Assembly: GCA_963708735.1 (NCBI GenBank)
Contig: CAVPTW010000011.1
Coordinates: forward strand, 62,001 to 126,000
Source: JAGPUQ01 sp963708735
GTDB taxonomy: Bacteria > Pseudomonadota > Gammaproteobacteria > Pseudomonadales > Porticoccaceae
Length of the DNA stretch: 64,000 nt
Direction: 5' to 3'
Part shown: in pieces, positions 40,376 through 50,073 of the stretch
Position numbering within the stretch: the first letter of the stretch is position 1
Layout of the letters: the number at the start of each line of letters is the position of its first letter
Translations under genes and position numbers: made by a program
The notes under the pieces: generated by a model
The model's input: only the letters and a program-made list of their open reading frames with translations
What the model was told of the DNA's origin: nothing
Database searches by the model: none

Positions 40376-40990
40376 ATGAATCCGTTGGATGAGCTGAATG
40401 CGGCCAACCTGACCCGCTTTCATTCTGCCCTGCTCGAATACCTGAAGCACGGCGGTGAACCGCCTGCGACTCAGTCCACGGAATTGTGGCGGGCAATCGA
40501 GAATAATCACCACTGCAATATCGCACTGTGGGATGAGGAGGATCAGGCGCGGCGTCGCGACGTGCCCGATAGCGCCATCGCCAACAGCAAGCGCCTGATC
40601 GACAGCCATAACCAGCGCCGCAACGACGCCATCGAGCGTATCGACGAACTGGTACTGGCTGCCTTGCCGAACGCACCGGAGACGGCGCGCCTGCATTCGG
40701 AGACCGTCGGCGCACTGATCGACCGGCTGTCCATCCTCGGCCTGAAGATATTCCACATGGACTGGCAGACCCAGCGCCCCGACGCCGACGCCGACCATCG
40801 CGGGATGAGTGGCGAAAGGCTTGCCCGCCTGTTGGAACAGCGCGCGGATCTGGCGTGGTGTCTGGACGAACTTGTGCGCGGTTGCCTGGACGGCACGCTG
40901 CGTTTCAACGTGTATCGGCAGTTCAAGATGTACAACGATCCGAGATTCAATCCCTGGTTGTCGGTTTCAGGTGCAAAACCACCGGCTTGA
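40376..40990 (+). CDS. DUF4254 family protein
   Basis: The 204-residue helical, soluble protein shows WRAIENNHHCNIALWDEEDQAR, DVPDSAIANSKRLIDSHNQ and RRNDAIERIDELVLAAL, the core of the DUF4254 family. That family recurs in polysaccharide and LPS gene clusters but has no known activity. It begins 12 bp after the preceding glycosyltransferase and ends FNPWLSVSGAKPPA. It is probably cotranscribed with it. Confidence 0.85.
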   Translation: MNPLDELNAANLTRFHSALLEYLKHGGEPPATQSTELWRAIENNHHCNIALWDEEDQARRRDVPDSAIANSKRLIDSHNQRRNDAIERIDELVLAALPNAPETARLHSETVGALIDRLSILGLKIFHMDWQTQRPDADADHRGMSGERLARLLEQRADLAWCLDELVRGCLDGTLRFNVYRQFKMYNDPRFNPWLSVSGAKPPA

Positions 40991-41262
40991 ATGTTGCGCC
41001 TTGGCGTTAGGTGCCGGACAGCCACCTACATCACTCATGGTGCGTGAGCGCATATATTTCCTGCGGTGGTGGGCATACAGTCGAACAATGTTCGCGCTCG
41101 AGCGGGCGCCTTCGAAGAAGAATCGAGCCTAAAAATCGGCGGGACCAGATGAAATACCAACAAACCGATTCAGAGTTCATCAAAAATGTGCCCCCCTTCG
41201 CGCGCGTCAGAATGGTTGTCGCCCCGTTATAATCTTGAGCCCGGGGGCGATAAGGACGAAAC

Positions 41263-41520
41263 ATGGCAGGGTACGGCGAAGCATTCAGGAACAGAGCGGT
41301 GGCGCGGTTGCTGCCGCCGGAGAGCGCCAATGCAGGCGCGGTAGCCAAAGAGATTGGCGTGTCGGTGCAGACCTTGGGACGCTGGTGTGATGAGGCGCAG
41401 TCGGGGCCCGCCCGCGGGCGCGCCAAGGCGCCCATCGGCGCCGTGACGCTCAATCCAGAACGAGACTCCATCATCAAGACGCATTTGGCAGGTCAGGATA
41501 TCCGAGTGATGGCCGCATGA
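41263..41520 (+). pseudogene. Truncated IS3-type transposase OrfA fragment
   Basis: The 85-residue open frame begins MAGYGEAFRNRAVARLLPPE and contains a helix-turn-helix (AGAVAKEIGVSVQTLGRWCDEA) like the first 55 residues of IS3-group OrfA transposases. The remainder (ERDSIIKTHLAGQDIRVMAA) does not match and no OrfB follows. It is therefore an insertion-sequence remnant. Its stop overlaps the start of the next gene as ATGA, so it may now serve as a leader ORF that couples translation of the glycosyltransferase. A TATAAT lies at 41228-41233. Confidence 0.72.
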
Positions 41521-44164
41521 ACGAGGCACCACCTACCTTGACGCGCGCCGATCCGATATCCAGAAACAGCGCCTGTCCATGTGGCAGCGGCAAACGGTTC
41601 AAGCATTGCTGCGGAGCAGCAAGCCGCGGCGGCGACTCTGCTCCTGGCCTCGGGGATATCATGGCTTCCGCTCTCGCGCGCCAGAAAGCCATGGACCTGG
41701 CGGGTGCGGAAGCGCTGTATCGCCAGGCACTGTCTATCCAGCCGGACGAGCCCGACTGCCTGCATATGCTTGGCGTCATTTGTCTTGAAACCGGGCGAAA
41801 CAACGAAGCCTTCGAGGCAGTTTATCGGGCGTTGTCGCTCACCGAGTGGCGCATTGATGCAATGCGTCACAATATGGGGCTCATTTTGGCCGGGTTTCTT
41901 GCTGGCGCCGATGCGGATGCAACCCGCCATCTACAGCAGCAATATCTGGAATTTTGCAGACAGCGCGACGCCCGTCGGGTGGATTGCGACCCGCTCGTCA
42001 GTATCGTCATCCCCTCGTACAACCATGGCCGCTGGATTCAAATAGCACTGGAATCGGTCTATTCCCAGACCTATCGCCGGCTGGAACTGATCGTGATTGA
42101 CGACGGGTCAACCGACAATTCCGCGGAACTTATCCGCCAGAGCCTCGCAACCTGCCCTTTCCCCAGCCGCTTTATCGCGCGGGAAAATCGTGGCGCTCAT
42201 GTCACGATCAATGAGGGCGTGGCGCTCGCCACCGGGGAATACATCAACATTCTCAATTCCGATGACTGGTTTCCGGACGATCGGATCGCCGCCATGGTCG
42301 AGGGTGTGGCGCGCCGTGATGCGGAATGGGGCTTTGGTGAAGTGTCGTTCGTCGATGCCGCGGGCAAGGTGATCAGCCCGGCGGAAAGCCGTCGCGTATT
42401 TGAGTTTTCAATGCGAATGGAGCAACGATCCAAATGGGAGGAACCCCTGGGCGTTGCGTTGCTGAACTTCAACTTCATGATCAGCACCGGCAACCTGTTT
42501 GTGCGCAAATCATTCCTTGATGCATTAGGAGGGTTCCGCAATTACCGCTATAACCACGACTGGGATTTCTGCTTGCGGGCAACTCTGGAATCCGAGCCGG
42601 TTTTTGTACCCCATAATGTTTATGTCTACCGAATGCATGAAAGCAACACCATCAGCGAGTCTCCCGCCGGACAGGGGCCTTTGATCGAGGCTGGCCAGAT
42701 TTTTTCCGACTACTTTGTAGTTGCCACAAAAGATCAAGCGCCAAGGAATAAGTTTGCTCCAACCGCGCAGGTCTGGGGTGCCCGTTTTTTCGAGTGGGTG
42801 ATGCGAGACGGCACAGCAAGGTGGCTTCCTCTCGGGGTGTTGCACGATATCGTTCGCAGCGGCGCACAATGCGACTCCTCCGGCGCAACCCTGGACCACC
42901 AGGGTGACGAAAAGGAGAGCTTGGTTGAAACAGGGGAGTCTGAGCTGCCAGACGGGTTCGATTCGGATATCTATCTCAAGCTGAATCCGGACGTGGCTGC
43001 GGCAGGGGTTGACCCGGCAACGCACTACCTGGAACACGGGCGCCGCGAGGGGCGCCCTCATAGGTTCGCCGCAATCGATCTTTGCGGCGAGGAAGGCTTC
43101 AAATCAAGTCGCGAGACGATTCTGGTGGTCAGCCACGAAGCATCGAGAACCGGCGCGCCGATACTGAGCCTTAATCTCGTGCAAGCACTCGTTGAACGCT
43201 ATGACGTCGTGGCATTGTTGTTGGGTGGTGGGCCGCTTTCCGACGCCTTCCGACTGGCGGGGGCGGCGGTCATGACATCGTCGAATCTGAAGGGGAACCA
43301 GGCCCTGGCAAATCTGGCCGTCGATCAGTTGTGCAAGAGATTCAACTTCAAGTTCGCTCTGGTTAACAGTATCGAATCACGTGTGGTTCTGCCCGCATTG
43401 GGCAGCCATTTCGTTCCGGCGGTTAGTCTGATTCACGAGTTCGCGGCTTATACGCGGCCTCGAAGCGCATTCATTCACGCCATTTTGTGGTCTGGCAAGG
43501 TTGTTTTCTCCACAAAAGTGACAATGGAGAACGCGCGCACTGAATATCCATATCTGGGCGATTGGTCCGCAGATATTCTTCCTCAAGGGCGCTGTCTGGT
43601 ACCTTTGGAAGAATTCAGTGACGAGCAAATTCAGGCGGAGCGCGCGCGCATACGCCGCTTGCTCCGCCCGAAGGATATTGCCGGCGATTCGGTTGTCGTG
43701 CTTGGGGCCGGCTTCGTGCAGCTACGCAAAGGTGTGGATCTGTTTATCAGAATGCGCCGCCCTGGTGCTTCAATGCCCCGGAGGGCCGCGCGTGTCGTTT
43801 TGTCTGGATTGGCAAAGGGTACGATCCAGAAAATGACGTTGGGTATTCTGTTTATCTGGAGGACCAGATTCGTCGCGCCGGTCTTGAAAATCATGTCTTC
43901 TTTATTGAGGAAACCGCCGCCATTGACGTCGCGTATGAAGAGGCTGATCTGCTTCTGCTTTCATCAAGGCTGGACCCATTGCCGAATGTTGCGATTGATG
44001 CAATGGCGTATGGGATGCCGGTGCTCTGTTTTGATAAGACAACCGGTATCGCCGATTTCCTGACCGATAGCGGCCTTCGAAATAGTTGTGTTGCAGGGTA
44101 TCTTGACTCCGCCGACATGGCGAAAAAAATTCTGACGCTGGCAGGATCCGCGGTCCTTGCGTGA
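41517..44164 (+). pseudogene. SEC-C - TPR - GT2 - GT4 glycosyltransferase, frameshifted
   Basis: The frame from ATG 41517 encodes a SEC-C motif (CPCGSGKRFKHCCG, residues 20-33), a TPR segment (50-110), a GT2 domain (about 158-390; VSIVIPSYNHGRWIQIALES, ILNSDDWFPDDR), an NPDVA-type module (about 475-516) and the first half of a GT4-like domain. At about 43749 and 43774 two single-base insertions break it. The original GT4 frame resumes (RFVWIGKGYDPEND, LLLSSRLDPLPNVAIDAMAYG) and runs to the TGA at 44164. The open frame that continues to 44063 after the shift has no family character. Further shifts at about 44159 and 44166 would join it to the next segment. I read 41517-45310 as one former gene of about 1260 codons. 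Confidence 0.8.
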
Positions 44165-45310
44165 AGCAGGTTGGAGAACGCTGTCGTGAAGCCTCGACGG
44201 CTTATTTCAGTATGAACGATTATGTCGCGCGTCTCGAAGTATTGGCTCGAAGTGTTTGTGATCGTACCCAGCAAGAAAAAGCGGATGTACAGGTGATTCT
44301 CGATTCGGGGCTGTTTCGGCCCGACTTCGCGTGTCCGCCACCCAATGCGCAAGGCCAGACCGCCGAAGGGGCGGTTCGTGGCTATGTGCGGGTATGGGCC
44401 AGCGGGGTTTCGCGCCGAAAACCTTTTCCGGGCTTTCATCCCGGCGTTTATCTGGAGCAGCACGGCGTAGCCGTTCAAGGCGCGGATCCGCTCGCGGACT
44501 ACCTGCGGGCCGGGCGTCCCGATGGACAATGGAATTATCCGGTGATTGTTGCGGGTGACGTTGGGGATGAATCCCTGCCAGACAGTCGGCGTGTTGCGTT
44601 GCACATACATGCCTATTATCCCGAACTGCTGCCCGAAATACTTTCCCGACTTTCTCGTAATCGGGCTCGGCCGGACCTGTTTGTCAGCATCGCCAACAAG
44701 GATGCATCGTGCCTTGGTTGTCGGCGAGCTGGAAAATTACAAAGGCAAGGTTGTGGATATTCAACTGGTACCGAATCGTGGTCGGGATATCGGGCCATTT
44801 CTCACCGCGTTTGGTCGGCGGATCATGGCCGACTATGATTTCGTCGGTCATATCCACACAAAAAAGAGTGCCGACGTGAAGGATGCGGCAATGGGCAGTT
44901 CCTGGTACCGGTTTCTGTTGGAGAACCTGCTCGGCGGGGAAGCTGGATCGATGGCCGATAGCATTCTGGAAAAAATGAACGCCGACGCATCGATCGGGAT
45001 GGTTTTTCCCGACGATCCCAATGTGGTGGGGTGGAGTGGTAACCGGATAATCGCCGAATCGCTCGCTGTACGGATGGCCCTTGAGGAATTGCCTGAATAT
45101 TTTAATTTTCCTGTTGGAACCATGTTTTGGGCCAGGACGCTGGCGCTGGCTCCATTGATGGATTTTAACCTTGACTGGGAGGATTACCCTGAAGAGCCGT
45201 TGCCCTATGACGGCACGTTGCTGCATGCGATGGAGAGGCTGTTTTCATTCGCTGGTTCCGCCAACAATCTGCGTTGTGCCGTAACCAACGTAAAAGGTAT
45301 AACCCGGTGA
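44161..45310 (+). pseudogene. RgpF-type (rhamnan synthesis F) domain segment, frameshifted
   Basis: This continues the preceding broken gene. The first part (frame of 44161) holds the end of the GT4 domain (VGERCREASTAYFSMNDYV), a variant NPDVA-like module (PGVYLEQHGVAVQGADPLAD) and the start of a RgpF domain (VALHIHAYYPELLPEILSRL). A one-base insertion near 44707 moves the frame, and the domain resumes as HRALVVGELENYKGKVVDIQ, LVPNRGRDIGPFLTAFG and FVGHIHTKKSADV to the stop at 45310. RgpF domains occur in glycosyltransferases of rhamnan and O-antigen synthesis. If the insertions are sequencing errors, this and the previous entry are one intact protein. Confidence 0.75.
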
Positions 45311-45425
45311 AGGCTATGTTCGGCAATCCTCAGGCCGATACAGAAAACGCGCCGGTCCGTGTCGCTGGTTTTGGCTGCTATCCAGAGATGTGGCTTCAAT
45401 TAGCGCAGCGTCGATGAGGAAATAA

Positions 45426-47213
45426 ATGACAGAAGCTAAGGGTAGATTGATTGTCGTGCTGGGAATGCATCGCAGCGGGACAAGCGCCGTCACGAAATCA
45501 CTGGAGCTGATGGGAGTCGGGCTTGGAGATAACCTGCATCCGGCTGGTTTTGATAACCCAAAAGGATTTTGGGAGGATCGGGGGTGTATCGCGATAAATG
45601 ATAATTTGTTGAGCCATCTGGGTTCTGCTTATGACCGATTGAGTTTGGCTTGGGATGAAATCCCGGACGACGACCGGGTAAATGCATGGATGGCCGCGGC
45701 GGTTGAGCTTGTATCGCGCAAACTGGATGAAAATAGCGGGCTCTGGGGTTTCAAGGATCCAAGAACGTGTCGGCTGCTGGTTTTCTGGCATCGCGTTTTT
45801 CTTGCAGTGAAGTGTGAAGTCTGTCTTGTCATGGCAGTCCGTAATCCGCTCAGCGTTGCCGCCTCTTTGGCGGCAAGAAACGGCATCGCGGCGGAAAAAG
45901 CCTATTACCTTTGGTTGCAGCACGTTCTGCCACCGCTAGGCTTCATGAAGGAGGCCAAGCGTGTTGTGGTGGATTATGACGAGCTGCTGTCAAATCCGTA
46001 CTCACAGATGGTTCGTATTTCAACCAGGCTGGGATTGCCTCTTCCGGATCGCGAGAATCCCAGGGTAAAGGACTTCGAAAACAATTTTCTGGAAAGCGGT
46101 CTCAGGCATACGTTCTTTACGGAGAATGATCTCGCATCGGATGCACGCGCGTCCCCGATGGTCGGTGCGGCCTATGGCTTGCTGCGTCGTCTGGCAACGG
46201 ATCGGGACTCGCTGGGCAATTCGTGCGTCCAGGATGAACTGGATGAATTGAACGCGCGATTGAAAGAGGCGTCTCCTGCTTTTGATTACATCAACGTGCT
46301 TGAAAATGGCCTTGGACCGGAGATGGCGAAGCGGGACGGCCAGATCGCCAATCTCGATCGGATGGTGGCGGTGCGTGACAGTCAGATCGATAGCCTCAAC
46401 CAAGTCATAGCGGAACGTGACCGGCAGATCAATGCCTACCGGGAGCAGGCGGAGCGGATTGTTGCACAGCTACATGAGGCTAACCTGCGGATTTCCGGCC
46501 TCAATCAGGATCTCGCCGAGCGCGATCGGCACATCGCCAACCTCAACCAGGTCATAACGGAGCGCGACGGGCAGATCCATATTCTCAATCAAGCAGTTGC
46601 GGAACTGCATGGGCACATCGCCAATCTCGATCAGATGGTGGCGGCGCGAGATAGTCAGATCGACAGCCTCAACCAGGTCATAACGGAGCACGACGGGCAG
46701 ATCAATGCCTACCGGGAGCAGGCGGAGCGGATTGTTGCACAGCTACATGAGGCTAACCTGCGGATTTCCGGCCTCAATCAGGATCTCGCCGAGCGCGATC
46801 GGCACATCGCCAATCTCAACCAGGTCATAACGGGGCGCGACGGGCAGATCAATGCCTACCGGGAGCAGGCGGAGCGGATTGTTGCACAGCTACATGAGGC
46901 CAGGACGCGGATTTCTCATCTCGATCGGGAGGTGGCTGAGCGGGATCTGCAGATCGCCAGATTGAACCAGGAGGTCACCGAGTACATTCAGAGGGACGTT
47001 GCGGCGGAGGAGCCCAGACTTCCGGATGGTTTCGACCGGGACATCTATCTCAAACTGAACCCGGATGTCGCTGCGGCGGAGCTTGATCCTGAAATGCACT
47101 ATCTGCGTCATGGGCGTCGCGAGCGGCGACTTTATCAGTTGCCGGCGACGAATGTTTGCGGCGATGATGGCGCCAGGGAAGGCCAGAGTGATTTGCGCGG
47201 TAAATCCCCATAA
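45426..47213 (+). CDS. Sulfotransferase-like protein with long coiled coil and NPDVA module
   Basis: The protein has 595 residues. The N-terminal 250 residues resemble sulfotransferases: LGMHRSGTSAVTKSLELMG is the PAPS 5'-phosphate loop, and VMAVRNPLSVAASLAARNG supplies the 3'-phosphate Arg/Ser. Residues 270-520 are a heptad coiled coil made of repeated blocks (RDGQINAYREQAERIVAQLH occurs three times, starts 273 and 147 bp apart). Residues 531-572 carry LPDGFDRDIYLKLNPDVAAA, the module also present in the preceding gene. The end (TNVCGDDGAREGQ...) parallels the point where the upstream protein enters its GT4 domain, so a downstream domain may have been lost. Codon use is less GC-biased than in the first 40 kb. 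Confidence 0.82.
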   Translation: MTEAKGRLIVVLGMHRSGTSAVTKSLELMGVGLGDNLHPAGFDNPKGFWEDRGCIAINDNLLSHLGSAYDRLSLAWDEIPDDDRVNAWMAAAVELVSRKLDENSGLWGFKDPRTCRLLVFWHRVFLAVKCEVCLVMAVRNPLSVAASLAARNGIAAEKAYYLWLQHVLPPLGFMKEAKRVVVDYDELLSNPYSQMVRISTRLGLPLPDRENPRVKDFENNFLESGLRHTFFTENDLASDARASPMVGAAYGLLRRLATDRDSLGNSCVQDELDELNARLKEASPAFDYINVLENGLGPEMAKRDGQIANLDRMVAVRDSQIDSLNQVIAERDRQINAYREQAERIVAQLHEANLRISGLNQDLAERDRHIANLNQVITERDGQIHILNQAVAELHGHIANLDQMVAARDSQIDSLNQVITEHDGQINAYREQAERIVAQLHEANLRISGLNQDLAERDRHIANLNQVITGRDGQINAYREQAERIVAQLHEARTRISHLDREVAERDLQIARLNQEVTEYIQRDVAAEEPRLPDGFDRDIYLKLNPDVAAAELDPEMHYLRHGRRERRLYQLPATNVCGDDGAREGQSDLRGKSP

Positions 47214-47462
47214 AGGCATCTATGGTTATTGGCGGGCGCTGTGAACAGACGAATGAAGGCGCCGATGGTGGAGGGTGCGGAGAAATTCCGTGAGGGACCC
47301 ACAAGAAGTGCTTTCTCGATGAGATGAAGTACATCATCCCGTGGCGGGAGGTGACGGCGGCCTTGCGCTGCTCTCACTTCGGCCGCAGAGTGCTGTCGCC
47401 TTGGGGTGGATGCCGGTATCACGAGCGCAGCCAGCTCGACCAACTTTAACAGGACGGACCCA

Positions 47463-48395
47463 ATGAAAATTGCAATTCTGGGCGGCGGTGGCTTTATCGG
47501 GTCCGCGATTGCGGATCGTTTGCTCAAGGATGGCCATGAGTTGCGCATTTTTGAGCACGCTCGTGTGGAACCCTATCGCCAGTTTTCTGGTGGCGATAGG
47601 GTGGAATGGCTTGCTGGCGATTTTATGAGTGTCCATGATGTCGGCAGGGCGATAGACGGCGTTGATACCGTGTTGCATCTGGTTTCCACGACATTGCCGA
47701 AAGGCTCCAACGATGACATGGTTTACGACGTAGAGAGCAATCTTGTGGCCACCCTGCAATTGCTTGGTGCGATGGTTGATAAAGGTGTTCACAAGATTGT
47801 ATTTATTTCGTCCGGCGGTACGGTTTATGGCAGTCCGATCTACCTTCCGATAGATGAAGACCATCCGACGGAACCGCGGGTGTCCTACGGCATTACGAAG
47901 CTTGCGATCGAGAAATATCTGCTGCTGTATCAGCAGCTTTATGGCATCAAGGCAACCATTCTTCGTGTCGCGAACCCGTTTGGCGAGCGTCAGCGAATCG
48001 AGACCGCGCAAGGGGCAGTGGGCGTTTTTTTGAGTAGAGCCATCCAGAATCAGCCTGTTGAAATCTGGGGCGATGGCAGCGCTACCAGGGATTATATTCA
48101 CGTCAGCGATGTGGCCGAGGCGTTTGCCCGCGCCGTCAATTACGATGGCACAAGGTCGGTATTCAATATCGGTTCGGGTATCGGCACCAGCCTCAACGAA
48201 CTGCTGGATATAATCGAGCGCGTTCTCGGTCGAGAGGTTGTTCGTCATTACCGACCCGGACGACCTTTTGATGTGCCGGTTAGTGTGTTGGCCAATTCCC
48301 TGGCACGGCAAGAGCTGGGATGGAAGCCGCAACTGAAACTTGAAGCAGGAATCGTAAAAACGGCCGATTGGGTGCGCAGAGGGTTGGCGGGATAA
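47463..48395 (+). CDS. NAD-dependent sugar-nucleotide epimerase/dehydratase (GalE-like)
   Basis: The 310-residue extended short-chain dehydrogenase starts at ATG 47463 (MKIAILGGGGFIGSAIADRL, GxxGxxG). The catalytic triad is Ser in FISSGGTVYG and Tyr-Lys in SYGITKLAIEKY. VANPFGERQRIE and GDGSATRDYIHVSDVAEAF are typical of UDP-glucose 4-epimerase relatives. It probably makes an activated sugar for this island; the exact substrate cannot be read from sequence. The 250 bp before it hold no intact gene and may be the decayed end of the preceding reading frame. Confidence 0.88.
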   Translation: MKIAILGGGGFIGSAIADRLLKDGHELRIFEHARVEPYRQFSGGDRVEWLAGDFMSVHDVGRAIDGVDTVLHLVSTTLPKGSNDDMVYDVESNLVATLQLLGAMVDKGVHKIVFISSGGTVYGSPIYLPIDEDHPTEPRVSYGITKLAIEKYLLLYQQLYGIKATILRVANPFGERQRIETAQGAVGVFLSRAIQNQPVEIWGDGSATRDYIHVSDVAEAFARAVNYDGTRSVFNIGSGIGTSLNELLDIIERVLGREVVRHYRPGRPFDVPVSVLANSLARQELGWKPQLKLEAGIVKTADWVRRGLAG

Positions 48396-48576
48396 TCGGC
48401 CCTGCCTGCTCCTCTCTGCTGGCGATCATGCCGTGGCTCGGTGGGGATCGCGGAGCAATTTTCAGCAGGAGCAAGTAATTGCTTTCCGCCGCGGCCTCCG
48501 CTATCTGGAGCAAGTCCGTACAATGCTCTTCGGAAAGGCGCGTTTTTGTTCGAGTACCGGAAGAGCCTGGTAAGCC

Positions 48577-50073
48577 ATGATCCAAGATTCAACCATGACC
48601 CTGACTACGGAACATCGGCAGGCCGATGATCGTCCGGGATCCGACATGCCTCCACTGGTGGTTGACCTAGACGGCACTCTGATCCGCACGGACCTGTTGC
48701 ACGAGTCGTGCTTGCGCGTGCTGCGCGACCGCCCGCTCGACCTGCTGCGCATTCCTTTCTGGCTGGCGCAGGGCAAGGCGGTGCTCAAGCGCCGGCTGGC
48801 CGAGCGCACCAGCCTTGATCCGGCATTGCTGCCCTACCACTGCGAATTGCTCGACTGGTTGAAGCAGCAGCGCAGCCTGGGCCGGCGCCTGGTGCTGTGC
48901 ACGGCCTCGGACCGCTCGGCCGCCGTTACCATTGCCGATCACCTGGGCATTTTCGACGAAGTGATGGCCAGCGATGGCATCAACAATCTGTCCGGCGCGC
49001 ACAAGGCCGTGGCACTGGAGCAGCGTTTCGGCCCCGCCGGCTACGACTATGCAGGTAACGCGCAAGCCGACCTGGCGGTCTGGGAGCACGCCCGCCGCGC
49101 GATAGTGGTCAATGCCGACGCGCGTTTGGCCGCGCAGGCGGCGGATTGTTGCGAAGTGGAACAGGTGTTTCCCCCGACCTCGCTCGACTTCACCGTCTGG
49201 CTTCGGGTGCTGCGCGTGCACCAGTGGCTGAAGAATGCGCTGCTGCTCGTGCCGGTGCTGGCGGCACACCAGCTCGGCAATGCCGATATCTGGCTCGCGC
49301 TGCTGCTCGCCTTCTGTTCGTTCAATCTGTGCGCGTCCTCGGTGTACGTCGCCAACGACCTGTTGGATCTGGAGAGCGACCGGCAGCATCCGCGCAAATC
49401 CGGCAGACCCTTCGCCTCGGGCCTGGTGCCGGCCTGGATGGGGGTGCTGCTGGCGCCGCTGCTGCTGACCGCCAGCATTGTCCTGGCCGGATACGTGGGC
49501 GGCATGTTTCTGCCCGTGCTGCTGGTTTATTTCGGCCTGACCTGCGCCTATTCCCTGGGGCTCAAGCGGCTGCCACTGGTGGATTGCCTGACTCTTGCGC
49601 TGCTCTACATGCTGCGCATCATCGCCGGTGCGGCGGCCGTGAGCATGTCGCTGTCGTTCTGGTTGCTGGCGTTCTCGGTCTTCCTGTTCCTGTCGCTTGC
49701 CTTCGTCAAGCGCTACGCCGAATTGCAGATGCAGTTGCTGCACCACAAGCACAAGGTGCATGGGCGCGGCTACTACACCTCCGATGCGTCGTTGATCCAG
49801 ATGCAGGGAATGGCATCGGGCTACGCGGCGGTGCTGGTGCTGGCCCTGTATCTCGACAGTCAGGCCGTACAGCAGTTATATCGCAGTCCCGAGTTCGTCT
49901 GGGGCGCGGTGCTGGCCGTGCTGTTCTGGATCAACTGGATGTGGATACAGGCGCACCGCGGACACATGCACGACGACCCACTGGTGTTCGCGGTGAAGGA
50001 CAAGGCCAGCCTGGCGGCGGGCGTGGTTGTCGCCGTGTTCATGGCTTTCGGCACGCTGGGCTGGCCGTGGTAG
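48577..50073 (+). CDS. UbiA-family prenyltransferase fused to HAD phosphatase (DPPR synthase-like)
   Basis: The protein has 498 residues. Residues 25-200 are a HAD hydrolase (VVDLDGTLIRTD with D30 and D32, LVLCTASDRSAAVTIADHLG, DYAGNAQADLAVW). Residues 215-498 are a UbiA prenyltransferase with about eight helices and the Asp-rich motif ANDLLDLESDRQHP. The UbiA half resembles decaprenyl-phosphate 5-phosphoribosyltransferase (Rv3806c type), which attaches phosphoribose to polyprenyl phosphate; the HAD half could remove the 5-phosphate. With the next two genes it makes the three-step route to polyprenyl-phosphoryl-arabinofuranose. The next start lies inside its stop region. Confidence 0.87.
   Translation: MIQDSTMTLTTEHRQADDRPGSDMPPLVVDLDGTLIRTDLLHESCLRVLRDRPLDLLRIPFWLAQGKAVLKRRLAERTSLDPALLPYHCELLDWLKQQRSLGRRLVLCTASDRSAAVTIADHLGIFDEVMASDGINNLSGAHKAVALEQRFGPAGYDYAGNAQADLAVWEHARRAIVVNADARLAAQAADCCEVEQVFPPTSLDFTVWLRVLRVHQWLKNALLLVPVLAAHQLGNADIWLALLLAFCSFNLCASSVYVANDLLDLESDRQHPRKSGRPFASGLVPAWMGVLLAPLLLTASIVLAGYVGGMFLPVLLVYFGLTCAYSLGLKRLPLVDCLTLALLYMLRIIAGAAAVSMSLSFWLLAFSVFLFLSLAFVKRYAELQMQLLHHKHKVHGRGYYTSDASLIQMQGMASGYAAVLVLALYLDSQAVQQLYRSPEFVWGAVLAVLFWINWMWIQAHRGHMHDDPLVFAVKDKASLAAGVVVAVFMAFGTLGWPW

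Noticed and set aside
43741..44170. Programmed ribosomal frameshifting in the 41517 glycosyltransferase
   Set aside because: Several shifts of the same sign within a few hundred bases, without slippery heptamers or stimulatory structures, fit insertion errors or decay rather than recoding.
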